NCBI GenBank assembly: GCA_028285025.1
Contig: JANQQH010000096.1
Location: forward strand, 1-26,706
Reading direction: 5' to 3'
DNA: 26,706 bases
DNA from: Hyphomicrobiaceae bacterium
GTDB taxonomy: Bacteria > Pseudomonadota > Alphaproteobacteria > Rhizobiales > HXMU1428-3
A program made the position numbers and the translations under genes. Positions 22,933 to 26,706 of this stretch are shown here, piece by piece. The notes beneath the pieces were generated by a model. The model did not search any database. It was not told where the DNA came from and was given only the letters and a program-made list of their open reading frames with translations. The stretch's first letter is position 1, and every line of letters begins with the position of its first letter.

Positions 22933-22967
22933 AAAAGGGAAACCCCAGACCAAGGTTTCCCTTTTTT
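22933..22967. terminator. Bidirectional intrinsic terminator between the CBS gene and nqrF
   Basis: AAAAGGGAAACC (22933-22944) pairs perfectly with GGTTTCCCTTTT (22954-22965) around a 9-nt loop. T-tracts follow on both strands (TTTTTT on plus, CCCTTTTAT on minus). It sits 25 bp after the CBS stop and 10 bp beyond the nqrF stop. Confidence 0.9.
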
Positions 22968-22976
22968 GTTTGTATA

Positions 22977-24197
22977 TTAGCCGCCAAAATCATCAAGCAT
23001 AATGTCTTCGCGGTCCACGCCCAGATCGAGTAACATGTTAATCACTGATTGGTTCATTATGGGCGGGCCACACATATAATATTCGCAGTCCTCAGGAGCG
23101 GGATGATCTTTCAAATACTCGTCATAAAGAACATTATGGATAAAGCCGGTATAGCCATCCCACTCATCTTCCGGCAGGGCGTCTGAAAGAGCGACATGCC
23201 AGGTAAAGTTGGGGTTTTGATCTTGCAAGGTGTCAAAGTCTTCGACGAAGAACATTTCACGCTTGGAGCGCGCGCCATACCAAAATGTGATCTTGCGATC
23301 TGAATTGAGGCGTTTAAGCTGATCAAAAATATGGCTGCGCATTGGCGCCATGCCAGCACCGCCGCCAATAAAAACCATTTCTTTGTTGGTATCACGGGCA
23401 AAAAACTCGCCAAAGGGGCCAGAAATTGTGACCTTATCGCCTGGCTTGAGATTGAAAATATAAGATGACATGAGCCCAGGGGGAATGTCTGTTGATCCAG
23501 GCGGGGGAGAAGCCACCCGCACATTGAGCATGATCATACCCTTTTCTTCCGGGTAATTTGCCATGGAATAGGCCCGCTCAATTGGTTCTTCAACAACGGA
23601 CTCATATTGCCAGAGGTTAAACTTGTCCCAGTCCTCGCGGTATTCTTCCTCAACATCAAAGTTGGTATATTTTAATTTATGGGGAGGGGCTTCGATTTGG
23701 ATGTAACCGCCGGCGCGAAAGTTCACATCTTCACCCTCAGGCAGCTCCAGTACCAAAGCCTTAATGAAGGTTGCTACGTTTTCGTTGGAGCGCACGGTGC
23801 ATTGCCATTTTTTAACGCCAAAGACCTCTTCAGGCACTTCAACTTCCATGTCCTGTTTCACGGCAACTTGACAGGATAAGCGGTCGCCAGCTGCTGCCTC
23901 GCGTTTGGTGATATGGCTAAGCTCGGTTGATAAAATCGAGCCTCCGCCAGACAAAACTTTCACCCGGCATTGGGCGCAGGTGCCGCCGCCGCCGCAAGCT
24001 GAAGGGACGAAAAGCTTTTCGGCTGCCAGGGTTTGCAGGAGCTTGCCACCAGCGGGAACCGCAACCGTTTTCTCACCGTTAATGGTGATATTAACATCGC
24101 CCGTTGAAACAAGTTTTGAGCGGGCAAATAAAATAAGTGTGACAAGGCTCAAAATTATGAGCGTAAACAGAACAACACCTAGACCAAAGGTTTCCAT
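22977..24197 (-). CDS. nqrF: Na+-translocating NADH:quinone reductase subunit F
   Basis: A 406-residue protein, the normal length. One N-terminal membrane helix ([18 protein letters not shown]) is followed by a [2Fe-2S] ferredoxin domain with C68-x5-C74-x2-C77 and C109. The ferredoxin-reductase part has the FAD motif [10 protein letters not shown], the NAD-binding [16 protein letters not shown] and the C-terminal YYMCGPPIM. It takes electrons from NADH to FAD and then to the Fe-S centre, the entry point of the Na+ pump. A GAGG ribosome site lies about 9 nt upstream. It is the last nqr gene here, 18 bp after nqrE, and a terminator follows at once. Confidence 0.97.
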   Translation of the reverse strand: METFGLGVVLFTLIILSLVTLILFARSKLVSTGDVNITINGEKTVAVPAGGKLLQTLAAEKLFVPSACGGGGTCAQCRVKVLSGGGSILSTELSHITKREAAAGDRLSCQVAVKQDMEVEVPEEVFGVKKWQCTVRSNENVATFIKALVLELPEGEDVNFRAGGYIQIEAPPHKLKYTNFDVEEEYREDWDKFNLWQYESVVEEPIERAYSMANYPEEKGMIMLNVRVASPPPGSTDIPPGLMSSYIFNLKPGDKVTISGPFGEFFARDTNKEMVFIGGGAGMAPMRSHIFDQLKRLNSDRKITFWYGARSKREMFFVEDFDTLQDQNPNFTWHVALSDALPEDEWDGYTGFIHNVLYDEYLKDHPAPEDCEYYMCGPPIMNQSVINMLLDLGVDREDIMLDDFGG

Positions 24198-24215
24198 CTA
24201 AAATGCCTCTTTCTT

Positions 24216-24824
24216 TTACAATTTTACGCCGCTGAATGACATGAAGGCCAATGCCATTAACCCAGCTGAAATAAAGGTAATGCCCAGCCCTTGAAGACCA
24301 TCAGGTACATCAGAATATTTTAATTTTTCTCTAACCCCGGCCATCGCGGTGATTGCCAGCGCCCAACCAAAACCTGACGAAATGCCGTAGGTTGTGGCCT
24401 GGGCAAAGCTATAATCGCGCTCAACCATAAATAATGAGCCGCCTAAAATCGCGCAATTCACTGTGATCAACGGCAAGAAAATGCCAAGCGCGTTATAAAG
24501 AGGGGGGAAGTATTTATCGAGGATCATTTCTAAGATTTGAACTAGGGCCGCAATCACGCCAATATAACAGATCAAGCCTAAGAACGTTAGATCAACATTT
24601 GGAAAACCAGCCCAGGCCAGAGCGCCTGGTTTTAACAGATAGGTCAGCAAAAGATTATTAGCAGGCACGGTAATCGATTGCACGATCATCACCGAAATGC
24701 CAAGGCCCAGCGCGGTTGATATTTTCTTAGAGACGGCAATAAAGGTGCACATGCCAAGGAAAAAACTAAGCGCAAGGTTTTCAACAAAGATTGCTTTTAC
24801 GGCCAGTGAAATCAGATCTTGCAT
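24216..24824 (-). CDS. nqrE: Na+-translocating NADH:quinone reductase subunit E
   Basis: A 202-residue protein with about six transmembrane helices. C26 ([13 protein letters not shown]) and C124 ([13 protein letters not shown]) match the Cys pair that, together with two in NqrD, holds the membrane-embedded Fe-S centre known from Vibrio Nqr structures. [13 protein letters not shown] and [19 protein letters not shown] are typical of the subunit. It starts inside the TAATG overlap with nqrD, so translation is coupled. Confidence 0.96.
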   Translation of the reverse strand: MQDLISLAVKAIFVENLALSFFLGMCTFIAVSKKISTALGLGISVMIVQSITVPANNLLLTYLLKPGALAWAGFPNVDLTFLGLICYIGVIAALVQILEMILDKYFPPLYNALGIFLPLITVNCAILGGSLFMVERDYSFAQATTYGISSGFGWALAITAMAGVREKLKYSDVPDGLQGLGITFISAGLMALAFMSFSGVKL

Positions 24825-25477
24825 TAGTGTGCCTCCAGCGTTTGGATCTTAAATTCACGCTCTTCAACTTGATTTGGCTTCCAGGTTCGAAACGCCCAAA
24901 TGATCAGCCCGATGATAAAAAAGGCCGACGGGGGCAGTAGCAGCATGCCATTAGGCACATACCAGCCGCCATCAGTTACTTTTGGTAATACGGTCAACCC
25001 AAATAGGGTACCGGCCCCAAACAATTCGCGAATAAAGCCGACAAGCATCAAAATAAGGCCATATCCCATGCCATTGCCAACGCCATCTAGGAAGGACGCA
25101 ATGGGAGGATTTTTCATGGCAAAGGCTTCAGCACGCCCCATAACAATGCAGTTGGTAATAATTAGTCCCACAAAAACGGACAAGGTTTTGGAAACCTCAA
25201 ATGCATAAGCTTTCAGGATTTGGTCTACCAAGATCACAAGTGAGGCGATGACCACCATTTGCACTATGATACGAATTGAATTTGGGGTGTGATTTCTGAT
25301 CATGGAAATGAACATGGAGGAAAACCCGGTGACAAAAATCACTGCCAGCGCCATGACCATTGAAACTTTCAGTGAGGATGTCACCGCCAAAGCTGAACAA
25401 ATCCCCAGAACCTGCAAGGTAATGGGGTTATTATCGACCATAGGGTCAACAAGTAAATCTCTTTTTTTGTGACCCAT
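24824..25477 (-). CDS. nqrD: Na+-translocating NADH:quinone reductase subunit D
   Basis: A 217-residue membrane protein homologous to NqrE in inverted topology. [17 protein letters not shown] carries C27 and [16 protein letters not shown] carries C110, the second half of the four-Cys site shared with Nqr[21 protein letters not shown] and [14 protein letters not shown] are highly characteristic. The ATG overlaps the nqrC stop as TAATG, and its own stop overlaps the nqrE start the same way. Confidence 0.96.
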   Translation of the reverse strand: MGHKKRDLLVDPMVDNNPITLQVLGICSALAVTSSLKVSMVMALAVIFVTGFSSMFISMIRNHTPNSIRIIVQMVVIASLVILVDQILKAYAFEVSKTLSVFVGLIITNCIVMGRAEAFAMKNPPIASFLDGVGNGMGYGLILMLVGFIRELFGAGTLFGLTVLPKVTDGGWYVPNGMLLLPPSAFFIIGLIIWAFRTWKPNQVEEREFKIQTLEAH

Positions 25478-26301
25478 TACATGTCTCCTGCTTTAAGGTT
25501 GTCTAGAAACGTCTTATAGCCTTGTTCACCCATCCAGAAACGCACCAGATTATCCACCCCGTTTGAGGTGAGTGTGGCGCCTGAAAGAGCATCAATGTAA
25601 AAATCTTTGCCCGCCTTGGGTTGTGTTTTGGCCACGGTGATTTGCAGCTTGCCATCATCATCGGCGAGTTTTTTTCCCGACCACAGAGCTTTCCATTTTG
25701 GATTGTCTATCTCAGCACCAAGGCCAGGGGTTTCGCCGTGCTGATAAAATTGCAGGCCGTAAATATCATTGCCATTTTCTTCCATGGCAATAAACCCATA
25801 CAGGGTTGACCACAACCCGTAGCCATGGATTGGCAAAATCACTTTATCGATTTTACCTTGGTCATCACGCAAAATATAAATCACTTTATACTTTGACTTG
25901 CGGCCAATACCAGCCGGGTCATCTTCTAAGGGGACTGAAAGCTCGGGATCGCTGGCTGCGGCCTTGTCATCAAAGGTTTTGGCATCAAACTTATCAACAA
26001 TCTTACCTGTTGCCAGCTCTAACACCTGAGGTTCAAAGGCTGAAAACGCTTTTTCAATATCCGTGCCGGCTTGATATTTCCCAGCAACTTGGAGGACGTT
26101 GATTTGTTTGTCGCGCGCTTTATTGGCTTCTTGTATTGGCTTGAGCATAACAGCGGCTGTTGACACGACCATAGACGCAACCAGACACAGCATCACGGCC
26201 ACAAAGATTGTTTTTTCAACCGAGTCTGTAGGCAAGGCGAAGAATTTGCCGAGAAAGCTTTTGGAATTGTTCATATCAGTCTCGTTTTCGTGTTCAGCCA
26301 T
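25477..26301 (-). CDS. nqrC: Na+-translocating NADH:quinone reductase subunit C
   Basis: A 274-residue protein with one N-terminal membrane helix ([17 protein letters not shown]) and a large periplasmic FMN-binding domain. The covalent flavin site is SGATLTS (240-246), with T245 the likely phosphoester attachment residue, and [15 protein letters not shown] and [10 protein letters not shown] are also conserved. I start at ATG 26301, with GAAGGAAA about 10 nt upstream; the longer frame from 26340 would overlap nqrB by 47 bp. The chosen start overlaps nqrB by 8 bp. FMN attachment needs ApbE, which is not encoded in this window. Confidence 0.96.
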   Translation of the reverse strand: MAEHENETDMNNSKSFLGKFFALPTDSVEKTIFVAVMLCLVASMVVSTAAVMLKPIQEANKARDKQINVLQVAGKYQAGTDIEKAFSAFEPQVLELATGKIVDKFDAKTFDDKAAASDPELSVPLEDDPAGIGRKSKYKVIYILRDDQGKIDKVILPIHGYGLWSTLYGFIAMEENGNDIYGLQFYQHGETPGLGAEIDNPKWKALWSGKKLADDDGKLQITVAKTQPKAGKDFYIDALSGATLTSNGVDNLVRFWMGEQGYKTFLDNLKAGDM

Positions 26302-26706
26302 TTCGCAGTTTCCTTCGCTTAATGTTCGCCTGAACCACAAAATAATCTATTAATGGTGCAAACACGTTACCAAACAAAATGGCCAGCATCATGCCTTCAG
26401 GAAAGGCAGGGTTGAGCACTCTGATCAATACAACCATAACACCGATTAACGCGCCGTAAATATAGCGCCCCATATTAGTGTGAGAGGCTGAAACAGGCTC
26501 TGTCACCATAAAAACAAGCCCAAAGGCATAGCCGCCGATGACCAAATGCCAATACCATGGCAAAGCGAACATCGGATTGGTGTCAGACCCAATGGCATTA
26601 AGCAGTAAGGAAAACCCGATCATACCAGCAAGACAGCCCACAATAAGGCGCCAATTGGCAATTTTTGTGATCAGCAGAAAGGCAAGGCCGATTAAGCAGG
26701 CTATGG
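26294..26706 (-). CDS. nqrB: Na+-translocating NADH:quinone reductase subunit B, C-terminal third
   Basis: 136 residues to the window edge with no start, so the gene continues beyond. [55 protein letters not shown] and [20 protein letters not shown] are nearly invariant in NqrB. The ending [10 protein letters not shown] is usual. The FMN-carrying Thr and most membrane helices lie outside. NqrB carries riboflavin and FMN and contains the Na+ and quinone-related parts of the pump. Confidence 0.95.
   Translation of the reverse strand, partial: IACLIGLAFLLITKIANWRLIVGCLAGMIGFSLLLNAIGSDTNPMFALPWYWHLVIGGYAFGLVFMVTEPVSASHTNMGRYIYGALIGVMVVLIRVLNPAFPEGMMLAILFGNVFAPLIDYFVVQANIKRRKLRNG

Overview
The window looks like marine or brackish alphaproteobacterial chromosome. 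The evidence is a Na+-translocating NADH:quinone reductase (nqr) operon, Gram-negative envelope proteins (an RND efflux pair, outer-membrane beta-barrels), moderate-to-low GC, and a short intergenic element at 7142-7212 that resembles a sequence I recall from Hyphomicrobiales/Rhizobiales intergenic regions. The genus cannot be fixed from the sequence. I saw no tRNA, rRNA, CRISPR array or prophage.

Layout, left to right. (1) 1-1735, minus strand: the 5' part of an RND permease gene and its periplasmic adaptor. (2) 2151-2543: a small four-helix membrane protein. (3) 2649-5403, minus: a zinc M14/AstE-like hydrolase followed by a PGM1/IQCH-type ATP-grasp peptide ligase, a compact two-gene unit of unknown product. 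(4) 5404-7254: a hairpin-rich intergenic region, the 3' stump of a lost gene, and a decayed IS3-family element whose reading frames are intact except for five nonsense codons. (5) 7255-8267: a Crp/Fnr-family regulator and a convergent small secreted YHS-like protein. A perfect TGTGA-N6-TCACA site lies upstream of the latter. (6) 8914-14088, minus, with a divergent LysR gene at 14193-15107: a probable catabolic or biosynthetic cluster coding for a CmcJ/NvfI-family oxidoreductase, a luciferase-like monooxygenase, an SDR, an enoyl-CoA hydratase-like protein, an exported SRPBCC protein and an exported DUF4437 cupin. (7) 15445-20025: a surface/envelope block with an inverse-autotransporter barrel carrying a right-handed beta-helix passenger, then two divergent paralogous outer-membrane barrels of identical length. 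(8) 20488-22907: an exported DUF3179 protein, a small membrane protein and a CBS-pair protein. (9) 22977-26706, minus: nqrF, nqrE, nqrD, nqrC and the 3' part of nqrB.

The nqr genes are tightly coupled (TAATG overlaps and an 8-bp overlap) and encode one membrane complex. The three genes at the LysR-proximal end of the cluster in region 6 are also coupled (0 and 10 bp gaps) and probably act on one substrate; the later genes have wider gaps and may or may not share the transcript.

The least explained items are four. One is a ~69-nt dispersed palindromic element in three copies (15153, 17691, 18914) with identical internal spacing and compensatory changes in its stems. The second is the LysR/CmcJ/LLM/SDR/ECH cluster. 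The third is the ATP-grasp ligase plus M14 hydrolase pair. The fourth is the barrel-plus-beta-helix surface protein. All family assignments come from motif recognition by eye; no database search was run.
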